NCBI GenBank assembly: GCA_945903305.1
Contig: CAMDOA010000001.1
Span: 80,892 to 144,891, forward strand
Length of the DNA: 64,000 nt
Source: Chitinophaga pinensis
GTDB taxonomy: Bacteria; Bacteroidota; Bacteroidia; Chitinophagales; UBA10324
Direction: 5' to 3'
Part shown: piece after piece, positions 17,684 through 27,756 of the stretch
Layout of the letters: each line of letters starts with the position of its first letter
Numbering within the stretch: the stretch's first letter is position 1
Translations under genes and position numbers: made by a program
Notes under the pieces: model-generated
What the model was told of the DNA's origin: nothing
What the model saw: only the letters and a program-made list of their open reading frames with translations
The model's database searches: none

Positions 17684-18949
17684 ATGAAAAAGATTTTTAC
17701 CTGCGCCCTGATACTGATGACCACAAGTGTTTTTGCTCAAACTACTGTTTATGATTCGGTAAGCATGGGTGCCGGATATGCCAACCAGGTATTTTATTCA
17801 TTGCAAGACGGAGAAGTAGCACAAGCGCCGAATACAAATTGGGAGTTGGCATTTACCACTTACTTTATGGGTGCCGCCGCATTTACAAATTCCGCTCAGG
17901 GTGTAGCAGTTTTTATGATTCCAAGTACAGATATCAATGGATTTACCGCGGTGGATACTACAAATTATTCATCATGGCAAATGCTCAATAACTCCGATGT
18001 AACCTGGGATCGTGGTGCATTAAATAATAATATGACTAACCATCCGAATTATGGATGGGGCGATTATAGCACTACTACTAATGAAGTTGTTGGTGATTCA
18101 CTTTTTTTAGTGCGAATGGGAACGGCGCCGAATTATATTTTCAAAAAATTATGGCTTATTAAAAAAGACATTTCCGGAAGTTGGATAATAAGATATGCCG
18201 ACATTGATAATAATAACGATGTTACTGACACCATTTTATACAATAATTATATCGGTAAAAATTTTTCCTACTACTCTTTAACATCACAAAGCGAATTGAA
18301 TCGCGAACCACTTTCTGCTGATTGGGATATCACCTTTACCCGATACACTGCTAATGTAACAGTGGCAGGATGCATACCATCAACCGGTTTTTTTCCGGTT
18401 ACAGGAGCATTAACAAATAAAAAAGTTGTTTCAGCTCAGGCCAATGTGGTTGATTATTCAGCTGTTGATTTTACAAACTATCAAAGTCAGTTAGATTCCA
18501 ATATTTCAATAATTGGCTATGATTGGAAATGCAGCGGCCAGTTAATTGATTCCATTGTTTACTTTGTAAAAACAACAATTGGCGCGGTTTGGAAATTACA
18601 GTTTACTGCACCTGCTCCGAGTTTTAGCACAGGAAAAATATATTTTAAAAGAGAATTACTGATTCCATCGGCTGTTTCAACTGTCGGAAATGATGCAACA
18701 AATTTTTATGTTTATCCTAACCCTTCGTCAGGAAACTCAACGCTGATAGTTGATTCGAAGCTAAATGAAAATGCAACTTTTTGTATTTACAATGCTTCAG
18801 GTGCATTAATAAATAAACAACTTGTATCTGTTAAATCAGGGTTAAATGCTTTCCCGTTGCAAACACAAAATTTAGATAATGGAATTTATTTCATTAAACA
18901 AGCCGGCACTAATAATTCGTTAAATATTAAGTTGGTCATTGCCCGTTAA
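17684..18949 (+). CDS. HmuY-like protein with T9SS type A sorting domain
   Basis: 'TTVYDSVSMGAGYANQVFYSLQDGEVAQAPNTNWELAFTTY' matches HmuY-family layout (xVSMGxxYxxQxxYxLxxxE...W(D/E)LAF). C-term 'FYVYPNPSSGNSTLIV...GIYFIKQAGTNNSLNIKLVIAR'. Confidence 0.7.
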   Translation: MKKIFTCALILMTTSVFAQTTVYDSVSMGAGYANQVFYSLQDGEVAQAPNTNWELAFTTYFMGAAAFTNSAQGVAVFMIPSTDINGFTAVDTTNYSSWQMLNNSDVTWDRGALNNNMTNHPNYGWGDYSTTTNEVVGDSLFLVRMGTAPNYIFKKLWLIKKDISGSWIIRYADIDNNNDVTDTILYNNYIGKNFSYYSLTSQSELNREPLSADWDITFTRYTANVTVAGCIPSTGFFPVTGALTNKKVVSAQANVVDYSAVDFTNYQSQLDSNISIIGYDWKCSGQLIDSIVYFVKTTIGAVWKLQFTAPAPSFSTGKIYFKRELLIPSAVSTVGNDATNFYVYPNPSSGNSTLIVDSKLNENATFCIYNASGALINKQLVSVKSGLNAFPLQTQNLDNGIYFIKQAGTNNSLNIKLVIAR

Positions 18950-18974
18950 ATTTTTGAAAAAAAATTTTCAATGA

Positions 18975-21197
18975 ATGATTTTCAATAAAATTATTGGTAC
19001 TTTGTGTTTATGTATTATCAGTTTTGCATCGTCACTTGCACAATCAAACATTACACTAAAAATTATTGATTTCGAAAAACAAGCGCCCTTGCCGGGTGTG
19101 CTTGTCATTACAAAAAATGCCGACAAAAAACAATTAGTGAATTTTTCTGATACAGATGGGAAAGTTAATTTTTCAATTAATACTCCCTGCCATTTAACTA
19201 TTCACTTAATCGGTTATCAAGACCAGGAATTTATTTTAACCGGACAGGATACTGTTTTACAATTAAAGCCGGCAGAAAATATACTCAACGAAATTGTTGT
19301 AACAGGTGAAAACCAAATTACGGCCAGCGACAAATCGGTATTTAATACACGGGTGCTAAATGCAGCTGAAATTGAAGCCAATCAAGCAATCAATCTGGCT
19401 GAAATATTAAATACGGAATTGAATATCCGGTTGTCGCCCGATAATATTCTGGGTACTGCCATAAACATGAACGGGCTAAGCGGTCAGAATATTAAAATTC
19501 TGATTGATGGTGTTCCGGTTATTGGCCGCGAAAACGGCAACATTGATCTTTCTCAAATTTTATTAAGCAATGTAGATCGCATAGAAATTGTTCAGGGCCC
19601 CATGAGTTCCATGTATGGCACCGATGCAATTGGGGGTTTGATAAATATCATTACCAAACAAAATTCGAAGTATAAAACGGAAGCAAGTATCAATGCGCTG
19701 CATGAAACCAATGGTCGATATAATTTAGATGGAAATATTTTTATAAAAATTGGCGCCGATCATTTTACAGTTAACGGGGGCAGAAATTTTTTTGATGGAT
19801 ATAACAGCACTGAAACTGAGCGATGGCAGCAATGGATGCCTTACGAACAACATTTTTTTTCAGTGGCTTATGGTTTGAAAACACGGTTTACTGATTTTCA
19901 ATTGAAAACTGATTACTTCCATCAAACAGCACAAAACAAAGGAGAGCCGGTAACTACTCCTTACGAAGCTTATGCTTTTGATGAATATTACTTAACCGAC
20001 AGATGGAATATTACTTTGCTGAAAACTGTTCGGCTGAATCGAAATTTGAAATTAGATTTTACAAATGCTTATTCAAATTATACCCGCATCCGAAACACCT
20101 ATCGAAAAGATCTGGTATCGCTTTCAAAAGATTTAATTCCGTTATCGAGCATGCAGGATACTTCTATGTTTAATTCGTTTTCGTTCCGTGGAAATATCAG
20201 CAAAATTCTTGCTTCTAATAGTTTCAGTTATATGGCCGGATATGATATAAGTATTGAAAAAGGTGCCGGACAAAAATTATTAAATCTTGAACAATCCATT
20301 GAAGACTATGCATTGTTTGGAAACCTGCAATGGGAATTTAAAAAAATTATTTTGCGACCAGCAATCAGATATGCGTACAACACGCGCTATCAGGCACCGG
20401 TTATTCCTTCATTCAATTTAGTTTTTAAAGCCAACAGTAAATGGTCGGCTCGAATGAGTTATTCGAGAGGATTTCGTGCGCCTTCATTGAAAGAAATGGA
20501 TTTATATTTTGTTGATGTCAATCACAATATTCAAGGCAATCCGGATTTGATTGCCGAAGATTCGCATCACATTTTATTCTCAACAAACTATTCCAGAAAA
20601 ATTTCGCAATCAACTATTCAACTCAAGAGTTCCTTCTCTTATAATCTGGTTCACAATATCATAACACTGGCACTTATTAATTCCACCCAACAAATTTATT
20701 CATACATAAATATTGATGATTTTAAAACGGTTGTTGGAAATATTGAAGCCGGTTATCAATTTAATAATTTCGACTTTAGCAGCGGATTTTCGTTAACCGG
20801 ATTGCATAATTCCCTTTCATCAAAAAATAGTGAGGTGCCCCAATTTTCTTATTCTCCTGAATGGAATTCGGGTTTAAGTTATGAATGGAAATCATTGAAT
20901 TTAAAATGCAACATTCAACTAAAAGTAACCGGAACCACATTCGGCTATGCATTAGATGATAGTGCTCGTATCTATCAAAACAAAATTGATTCTTATACCA
21001 TGCTGGATGCCGGTCTGTCAAAAAATATTTTTAAGCAGCGAATGACTATTTCTGCCGGAGGAAAAAATTTATTAAATGTGGTGAACATCAACAGCACCGT
21101 GCTGGGTGGAATTCATGATAATAAAAACGGCACTCAGCTAAACAGCACCGGTCGATTGGCCTACTTAAAAATTGCCTTTAAATTTTATAAACAATAA
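18975..21197 (+). CDS. TonB-dependent receptor with CarboxypepD_reg-like N-terminal domain
   Basis: 'NEIVVTGENQ', plug 'IKILIDGVPVIGRENGNIDLSQILLSNVDRIEIVQGPMSSMYGTDAIGGLINIITK', beta-barrel C-term. Confidence 0.92.
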   Translation: MIFNKIIGTLCLCIISFASSLAQSNITLKIIDFEKQAPLPGVLVITKNADKKQLVNFSDTDGKVNFSINTPCHLTIHLIGYQDQEFILTGQDTVLQLKPAENILNEIVVTGENQITASDKSVFNTRVLNAAEIEANQAINLAEILNTELNIRLSPDNILGTAINMNGLSGQNIKILIDGVPVIGRENGNIDLSQILLSNVDRIEIVQGPMSSMYGTDAIGGLINIITKQNSKYKTEASINALHETNGRYNLDGNIFIKIGADHFTVNGGRNFFDGYNSTETERWQQWMPYEQHFFSVAYGLKTRFTDFQLKTDYFHQTAQNKGEPVTTPYEAYAFDEYYLTDRWNITLLKTVRLNRNLKLDFTNAYSNYTRIRNTYRKDLVSLSKDLIPLSSMQDTSMFNSFSFRGNISKILASNSFSYMAGYDISIEKGAGQKLLNLEQSIEDYALFGNLQWEFKKIILRPAIRYAYNTRYQAPVIPSFNLVFKANSKWSARMSYSRGFRAPSLKEMDLYFVDVNHNIQGNPDLIAEDSHHILFSTNYSRKISQSTIQLKSSFSYNLVHNIITLALINSTQQIYSYINIDDFKTVVGNIEAGYQFNNFDFSSGFSLTGLHNSLSSKNSEVPQFSYSPEWNSGLSYEWKSLNLKCNIQLKVTGTTFGYALDDSARIYQNKIDSYTMLDAGLSKNIFKQRMTISAGGKNLLNVVNINSTVLGGIHDNKNGTQLNSTGRLAYLKIAFKFYKQ

Positions 21198-21214
21198 ACC
21201 CGATTTTTGAAAGA

Positions 21215-22267
21215 ATGATTTTGCGTATTCTGTTTTTTTCTCTTTTTGTTTTTGTGCTCTTGTTTTCTTCCTGCTTCAAAGAAGATGACCCTGTTATTCT
21301 TCCACCTCCCGGTGATGTTCAGGTAGATCAGGTTTCAATGGGCCCCGATTATATCAGTCAGATTTATTATCAGCTTTCAACAAAAGAAATTTTTGTCAGT
21401 GACCATCGCATGTGGGATTTAGCTTTTGAAACTACGGCTGATGGTTTTCATATCTGGATAAATGGAAGCAATGAGATTTTAGTTTCGAATACGAACAGTT
21501 CGAATTTTTTAAGCATCACTGATACCACCGGTGCCAACTGGAAATGGGATGCCAGCAGCTGGCATAAAGATTCTACCGCAATTGGTAATTGGTTAATAGC
21601 CACACCACCTGCACCTACACCTGCTAAAGATGAGTTAAACCTAACAATGCCTCAGAAAACCGAAGAATCAAAACCATCACTCAGAGTTTACTTACTGGAT
21701 TTAGGACCGGAAATGATTGCAACTGAACGGTTCAAAAAAATAATTTTTGAAACGGTTGATGCTTATCAATACACCTTTAAGTACAGCAATTTAAATAATA
21801 CAAATTTGCGTGAAATCACATTAGCAAAGGAGCCTGCATTTGCGTATACTTATTTCAGCATCCGAAATTTTGATCAGGCTGTTTTTCCTGAACCTGTGAA
21901 ACCCAAGTGGGATATTTTATTTACACGCTATCGAACTGTGTTTTATCAGAATGGAAATGTGATTCCATATATCTTAACCGGTGTATTAATCAATCCCGAT
22001 GGATATAAAGTTGCCATTGATTCTACCAAATCATTCAGCGAAGTGGATTATAATTTTGCGAAAAATTTATTTTATACATATAATCGCGATGCTATTGGTT
22101 ATAACTGGAAGCGGTTTTTATTTACTCCTCCGGTGTACCAGGTGCAGCCACAATTAAATTATTTAATACAAGATAATGCTGGCTACTACTGGAAACTTCA
22201 CTTCATTGATTTTTATAACGATCAGGCAATTAAAGGATATCCGAAATTTGAATTTCAACGATTGTAA
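21215..22267 (+). CDS. HmuY family lipoprotein
   Basis: Lipobox 'LLFSSCFKEDD'; 'VDQVSMGPDYISQIYYQLSTKEIFVSDHRMWDLAFETTADGFHIWINGS'; follows TonB receptor. Confidence 0.75.
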   Translation: MILRILFFSLFVFVLLFSSCFKEDDPVILPPPGDVQVDQVSMGPDYISQIYYQLSTKEIFVSDHRMWDLAFETTADGFHIWINGSNEILVSNTNSSNFLSITDTTGANWKWDASSWHKDSTAIGNWLIATPPAPTPAKDELNLTMPQKTEESKPSLRVYLLDLGPEMIATERFKKIIFETVDAYQYTFKYSNLNNTNLREITLAKEPAFAYTYFSIRNFDQAVFPEPVKPKWDILFTRYRTVFYQNGNVIPYILTGVLINPDGYKVAIDSTKSFSEVDYNFAKNLFYTYNRDAIGYNWKRFLFTPPVYQVQPQLNYLIQDNAGYYWKLHFIDFYNDQAIKGYPKFEFQRL

Positions 22268-22306
22268 AATGAACTGTTTTCATTTGATTTTTTAATCAAC
22301 CGATGA

Positions 22307-25099
22307 TTATTCCATTGCCTTACCAATAATTTCTTCCTGTTCCTGATTGTGCACTTTCTGAAAACCGGTGGCAGGTGAGGCGCTCGCTTTTCTTGAAATC
22401 ATTCCCCACTTTATTTTTGAATAGTTGAGTTGAATAAAACTCCACGCTCCCATGTTGGCGGGTTCTTCCTGCACCCACACAAAAACAGCGGCGCGATATT
22501 TTTTTGTCAGCGCATCTAATTGTTTTATCGGTAATGGATATAATTGTTCGATGCGAACGATTGCAACATCTTCTTTTTTGTTGGTGAGTTTTCTTTCCAA
22601 TAAATCGTAATAAATTTTTCCGCTGCAGAACAGCACTTTCCGAATCTTCGAGGCATCTGTTGCACTTGCATCATCCATCAATTCCTGAAATCCTCCGGAA
22701 ATAATTTCATTCACATTACTGATACATCTTGAATGACGAAGTAACGATTTCGGACTCATCACTACTAATGGTTTTCTGAACGGGCGATACAATTGTCTTC
22801 GCAACAAATGAAAATAATTAGCCGGTGAAGTCACATTCGCTACGGTGATATTGTACTCAGCACTCGACTGTAAAAATCGTTCGATCCGTGCACTGCTGTG
22901 TTCGGATCCTTGTCCTTCATATCCATGCGGCAATAAAAGTGTTACACCACTCATGCGTTGCCACTTGCTTTCGCCGGCGGTGATAAACTGATCGATAATT
23001 GTTTGCGCTCCATTGGCAAAATCTCCGAACTGCGCTTCCCAGATTGTTAAAGAATTTGGTGAAGCAAGCGAGTAACCATATTCAAATCCTAGTACGGCAA
23101 ATTCAGAAAGCAATGAATTGTAAATCAGAAATTTTCCTTTCTGTTCTTTTTCTAAATGGTCGAGCCGATTGTATTCGTTGTTGTTGTCTTCATCATAAAT
23201 CACAGCGTGACGATGACTGAAAGTTCCTCGCTTCACATCTTGTCCGCTCATACGCACATCGTGACCTTCCAATAAAAGTGTTCCGTAAGCAAGTAACTCT
23301 GCCATTCCCCAATCAATGCGCCCATCATCAAAATAATTTTTGCGGCGCTGACTCAGCATCGTTTCAATTTTATTCAGCGGATTAAAATTCTCCGGATAAT
23401 TCATCAATCCTTTTATCACTCGGTCGGCTAACTCTTTGCTGACAGCAGTTTCGGGTGATGAATCAAAATCTTCGGCGGTGTTTGCTCTTCTTAATTTTTT
23501 CCATTCCAGTTCAGGCAACTGATAATTGTATGGGAGCGGATGTTGTTTTACAAAATCCAAACGGTCTTGCAATTGCTTCCAGAAATCTTTATCCATTTCC
23601 TTCGCCAACTCCGCATCAATATCTCCGCGACTAATTAGTTGCTGACTATAAATTTCGCGCGGATTCACATGCTCACCAATGAGTTTGTACAAACCCGGTT
23701 GAGTAAATTTCGGATCATCGCCTTCGTTGTGTCCATGGCGACGATAACAAACCATATCAACAAAAATGTCGCGCTTAAATTTTTGCCTCCATTCAGTTGC
23801 GAGTTCAACCGCAAACACCACTGCTTCCGGATCATCGCCATTCACATGTAACACCGGCGCTTCCACCATTGCTGCGAGTGAAGTGCAATAATCAGAAGAG
23901 CGCGCATCATCAAAATCAGTTGTGAATCCAATTTGGTTATTGATCACGAAATGAATAGTGCCTCCTGTTAAATAACCTTCCAGCTGCGACATCTGTAACA
24001 CTTCGTAAACCACTCCCTGCCCTGCAACAGCAGAATCACCATGAATTAATATTGGAAGAATGCGTTTGAAATTTCCATCGTACAACAAATCTGCTTTCGC
24101 TCTGGTGTACCCTTCCACCACCGAGTTTACCGCTTCGAGGTGCGATGGGTTTGGAGAAAGTTTCAGCATCATTTCTTTTCCGTCAAAAGTTTTTACCTGC
24201 GATGCATAACCTAAGTGATACTTCACATCACCATCGCCCATCGTAGTATCTGCAACGGCATTTCCTTCGAACTCATTAAAAATCTGCTCATAAGTTTTTC
24301 CGAGCGTGTTGGCGAGAATATTTAATCGGCCACGATGTGCCATGCCCATCACGATTTCTTCCACTCCATTATTTGCACTGTAATTGATAATTGCATCGAG
24401 CGCCGGAATAGTTGTTTCGCCACCTTCGAGCGAAAATCTTTTTTGCCCGACATACTTCGTGCTTAGAAATTTTTCGAACACCACCGCATCATTCAGTTTT
24501 TGCAGAATGTGTTTTTTCTTTTCAATGGGAAATGAAAGTTGTGCAAAATCTTTTTCCATTTTGTTGAGCATCCAATCATACTGCTCATCATCATTCAGGT
24601 AAATAAATTCTGAACCAATACTGCGACAATAAATTTTTTGCAGTTGTTCAATAATATTCTTTAAAGAAGTTTTTCCGAGCCCGAGAATATTTCCAACCGA
24701 AAAATTTTCATTCAAATCATTGTCATTCAGTCCGAAAAATTTCAACTCCAGATTTGCGTGGCGGTTTTTTCGTTTGCGAATCGGATTTGTATTGGCTTCG
24801 AGATGACCCTTTGCACGATAAGCGTTGATGAGTTGAAAAACTTTTAACTCTTTTGTAATAAGCCCCTCTTGTAACTCCTCCCTTTTTGGAAGGAGTAAAG
24901 TTGCGTTTGATTTTTTTTCTGCTCCGGCTTTTTCAATTGTTGAACCGCCGTTCGAATCATTTATGGAAACAGCAAAATCAAATCCTTCAAAAAATTTTTT
25001 CCACTCCGGCTCAACTGATTCCGGATTATTTTTGAATTCATTGTACATTGATTCAATCACATTGGGATGCGCGTTGCTGATATATGAAAATTTATCCAT
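22307..25099 (-). CDS. sucA: 2-oxoglutarate dehydrogenase E1 component
   Basis: 'YISNAHPNVIESMYNEFKNNPESVEPEWKKFFEGFDF', 'MGMAHRGRLNILANTLGK', 'GHNEGDDPKFTQP', 'EAQFGDFANGAQTIIDQFI'. Confidence 0.96.
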   Translation of the reverse strand: MDKFSYISNAHPNVIESMYNEFKNNPESVEPEWKKFFEGFDFAVSINDSNGGSTIEKAGAEKKSNATLLLPKREELQEGLITKELKVFQLINAYRAKGHLEANTNPIRKRKNRHANLELKFFGLNDNDLNENFSVGNILGLGKTSLKNIIEQLQKIYCRSIGSEFIYLNDDEQYDWMLNKMEKDFAQLSFPIEKKKHILQKLNDAVVFEKFLSTKYVGQKRFSLEGGETTIPALDAIINYSANNGVEEIVMGMAHRGRLNILANTLGKTYEQIFNEFEGNAVADTTMGDGDVKYHLGYASQVKTFDGKEMMLKLSPNPSHLEAVNSVVEGYTRAKADLLYDGNFKRILPILIHGDSAVAGQGVVYEVLQMSQLEGYLTGGTIHFVINNQIGFTTDFDDARSSDYCTSLAAMVEAPVLHVNGDDPEAVVFAVELATEWRQKFKRDIFVDMVCYRRHGHNEGDDPKFTQPGLYKLIGEHVNPREIYSQQLISRGDIDAELAKEMDKDFWKQLQDRLDFVKQHPLPYNYQLPELEWKKLRRANTAEDFDSSPETAVSKELADRVIKGLMNYPENFNPLNKIETMLSQRRKNYFDDGRIDWGMAELLAYGTLLLEGHDVRMSGQDVKRGTFSHRHAVIYDEDNNNEYNRLDHLEKEQKGKFLIYNSLLSEFAVLGFEYGYSLASPNSLTIWEAQFGDFANGAQTIIDQFITAGESKWQRMSGVTLLLPHGYEGQGSEHSSARIERFLQSSAEYNITVANVTSPANYFHLLRRQLYRPFRKPLVVMSPKSLLRHSRCISNVNEIISGGFQELMDDASATDASKIRKVLFCSGKIYYDLLERKLTNKKEDVAIVRIEQLYPLPIKQLDALTKKYRAAVFVWVQEEPANMGAWSFIQLNYSKIKWGMISRKASASPATGFQKVHNQEQEEIIGKAME
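24861..24900. repeat. Palindromic sequence carried in frame in the sucA N-terminal linker
   Basis: ACTCCT(C)CC-TTTTT-GG(A)AGGAGT, encoding '...NATLLLPKREELQEGL...'; similar to common intergenic aCTCCTcccttttgggAGGAGt-type repeats. Confidence 0.45.
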
Positions 25100-25173
25100 G
25101 GTGTTTTTTGCAAACGCAAATATAAGAGCTCAGCTGCCAGTGATAATTTTGAATTAAAATTTTAAGAATTTCT

Positions 25174-26373
25174 TTATTGAGGAAATTCCTTTTTCAATAC
25201 CTCTGCTAAATATTTAATCTGCTCAATGGAATTATATGCCTGCCCTGCAATGCGCAGCCACCAGCGCGGATTGGTACGCGACCAACCAAACACCGGAGTT
25301 TGAATGTGATATTCGCTCATCAGCTTTTGCCAGAATGGATGGATGTAATTGAAATTCGATTCGGGTGCTTTGAATGGAATTGGCAATGGAACAGTTGCTA
25401 AACTGCCCAACATATTTTCCGGACAAGGTGCTTCTTCTCCCAATGCATTCAATAATAATTTTCTTCCCTCCACTATTAAATCATGATTGTGCTTGCGCAA
25501 GTTTTTCCAATCGCCCATCACTGATTCCATGAAATCTATTGAATCTCCTATGCACGCATAAGCTGTGAAATCAGCAGTGCCGGGCCAGAAGAAATGCGAT
25601 GACCATAATTTTTCGCCAACATTCTTATCGTAAGTATGACTGACAATCAATGAGCGAAAGTTTTTTTGTTTGTCCTCACGCACATGTAACAGTGCCGAAC
25701 CTTTGGGTGAACAAATCCACTTGTGGCAATTGCCTGTGTAGTACTCTGCTCCGATATCATCTATATTCAAATCCAGCATTCCGGGAGCGTGTGCGCCATC
25801 AATTAAAACTTCAATTCCTTTTTCGTGCAGTGCTGCAGTTATTTTTTTTACCGGAAAAATAATTCCGGTTGCAGAGGTCACATGATCAATCATGGCGAAT
25901 TTTGTTTTGGGTGTTACACTTTTCATAAAGGCTTCCACCAACTCGTCTTCTGATTTTATCGGGAACGGAATTTCAGCAACTACCAGTTTCGCTTTACTCT
26001 TCTCTGCATAATACTGAACAGCATTCCAACACGCACCATACGCATGATTGTGTGTGAGAATTTCATCTCCTTCTTTCAGTTCCAGATTATTCATCACTGT
26101 GTTCACGCCATAAGTTGCGTTGGGAACAAATACTAAATCTTTTGCTTTTGCACCAACGAATGCTGCAAGTTGCTCCTTGTTCTTCCACAACAAATCTTCC
26201 AACTCAATTATCATAAATCGCACAGCCTCTTGTTCCATTCTGTTACGATATTCGATTTGTTTTTCTAAAATTAAAATCGGTGTCGCACCAAACGAACCAT
26301 GATTTAAAAACACGGTGTTGCGTTCAAGCATCCAGTGTTCAACAAATTTTGAATAGGAAGGAAGTGAATTCAT
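25174..26373 (-). CDS. Aminotransferase class V-fold PLP-dependent enzyme (isopenicillin N epimerase-like)
   Basis: 'NTVFLNHGSFGATP', 'VLIDGAHAPGMLDLNIDDIGAEYYTGNCHKWICSPKGSALLHV'. Confidence 0.9.
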   Translation of the reverse strand: MNSLPSYSKFVEHWMLERNTVFLNHGSFGATPILILEKQIEYRNRMEQEAVRFMIIELEDLLWKNKEQLAAFVGAKAKDLVFVPNATYGVNTVMNNLELKEGDEILTHNHAYGACWNAVQYYAEKSKAKLVVAEIPFPIKSEDELVEAFMKSVTPKTKFAMIDHVTSATGIIFPVKKITAALHEKGIEVLIDGAHAPGMLDLNIDDIGAEYYTGNCHKWICSPKGSALLHVREDKQKNFRSLIVSHTYDKNVGEKLWSSHFFWPGTADFTAYACIGDSIDFMESVMGDWKNLRKHNHDLIVEGRKLLLNALGEEAPCPENMLGSLATVPLPIPFKAPESNFNYIHPFWQKLMSEYHIQTPVFGWSRTNPRWWLRIAGQAYNSIEQIKYLAEVLKKEFPQ

Positions 26374-26413
26374 TTTTTATTTTTTTTGAGAAATGATTTT
26401 GCCTAAATCTTCT

Positions 26414-26443
26414 TTAAAAAAAAAGAAGTACAATCGTACTTCT
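26414..26443 (-). terminator. Intrinsic terminator downstream of sod
   Basis: Minus strand GAAGTAC-GATT-GTACTTC followed by T-rich tract. Confidence 0.75.
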
Positions 26444-26468
26444 CTTTTTCAATACTATAAATCAAAAA

Positions 26469-27080
26469 TTACTTACTCGCTTCAGCAAACCGGCGGTTCA
26501 CTTCATCCCAGTTAATTACATTAAAGAAAGCAGCAACATAATCGGGACGGCGGTTCTGGTATTTTAAATAGTAAGCATGTTCCCACACATCCATACCGAG
26601 TATGGGAGTGCACTTGGTTTCTGCTACATCCATCAATGGGTTATCTTGATTCGGAGTGGAGCATACACATAATTTTTTTGAATCATCAACACCTAACCAT
26701 GCCCAGCCCGAACCAAAGCGGGTGATGCCTGCCTGCGAAAACTTTTCTTTAAAGGAATCAAAAGTTCCGAACGAAGCATTTATTGCATCAGCTACTGCTC
26801 CGGTTGGAGTACCACCACTGTTTGCCTTCATCAAAGTCCAGAACATTGAGTGGTTGTAGTGTCCGCCGCCATTGTTACGAACAGGCATCGGAAATTTTGA
26901 AATGTTCTTTACAATTTCATCAATGCTCATATTCTCTTCGGGCTTGCCGGCAAGGGCAGCATTCAGGTTGTTTACATAAGCAGCATGGTGTTTTGAATGA
27001 TGAATGGTCATTGTCATTGCATCAATGTGTGGTTCCAACGCTTCAACAGCATAAGGTAACCCGGGTAATGTGAAAGCCAT
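26469..27080 (-). CDS. sodA: Superoxide dismutase (Fe/Mn)
   Basis: '[20 protein letters not shown]', '[13 protein letters not shown]', '[35 protein letters not shown]'. Metal specificity not assignable by eye. Confidence 0.95.
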   Translation of the reverse strand: MAFTLPGLPYAVEALEPHIDAMTMTIHHSKHHAAYVNNLNAALAGKPEENMSIDEIVKNISKFPMPVRNNGGGHYNHSMFWTLMKANSGGTPTGAVADAINASFGTFDSFKEKFSQAGITRFGSGWAWLGVDDSKKLCVCSTPNQDNPLMDVAETKCTPILGMDVWEHAYYLKYQNRRPDYVAAFFNVINWDEVNRRFAEASK

Positions 27081-27167
27081 ATTTAAAAATGTTTTTAGTT
27101 TATGAATTTGAGTTCGCTAATGTAAACTTATACTGCAATGTTTTGGTTCAGCATTAGATAAATTTCA

Positions 27168-27629
27168 TTATGATTTATTTCTTTTTGTTTTGAAAAACTC
27201 TTTTACCATAATAGATGATTCTTCAGCCATTACTCCACTCTTTACTTCACACTTCGGATGCAAAACTTTATTACTAATTAAAGTGAATCCTTTTTTCTCA
27301 TCGTTAGCACCATACACCAATCTCGAAATCTGCGCCCAGCCAATTGCTGTTGCACACATCATGCATGGTTCAAGTGTTACATACAAAGTGCAATCGGTTA
27401 AGTACTTACTTCCGAAATGATTGGCGGCGGCAGTAATTGCAATCATCTCTGCATGTGCAGTTACATCTTTCAGCATCTCCACCTGATTGTGACCGCGGGC
27501 AATTATTTTATTGTTGCTTACGATTACCGCACCAATCGGAACTTCATCTTTTGCCAAAGTATACTTGGCTTCCTTTAAAGCTTCGCGCATAAAATGTTCG
27601 TCGGGCAATAGTTGAGTGGGTTCGTTCAT
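27168..27629 (-). CDS. tadA: Nucleoside deaminase (tRNA adenosine-34 deaminase-like)
   Basis: 'DVTAHAEMIAI' and 'TLYVTLEPCMMCATAIGWAQISRLVYGA'. Confidence 0.88.
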   Translation of the reverse strand: MNEPTQLLPDEHFMREALKEAKYTLAKDEVPIGAVIVSNNKIIARGHNQVEMLKDVTAHAEMIAITAAANHFGSKYLTDCTLYVTLEPCMMCATAIGWAQISRLVYGANDEKKGFTLISNKVLHPKCEVKSGVMAEESSIMVKEFFKTKRNKS

Positions 27630-27756
27630 CAGCAATTATTAGTTCGCAAAAATGAATCTGAACTTTCGGAAAACACAGCCTTGTTTATATTTAAAAATCA
27701 TCTGTGAGATTTACTTATAAAACTTTAGGTTTGGCGCTTCTTAATTCAAACAGTTC

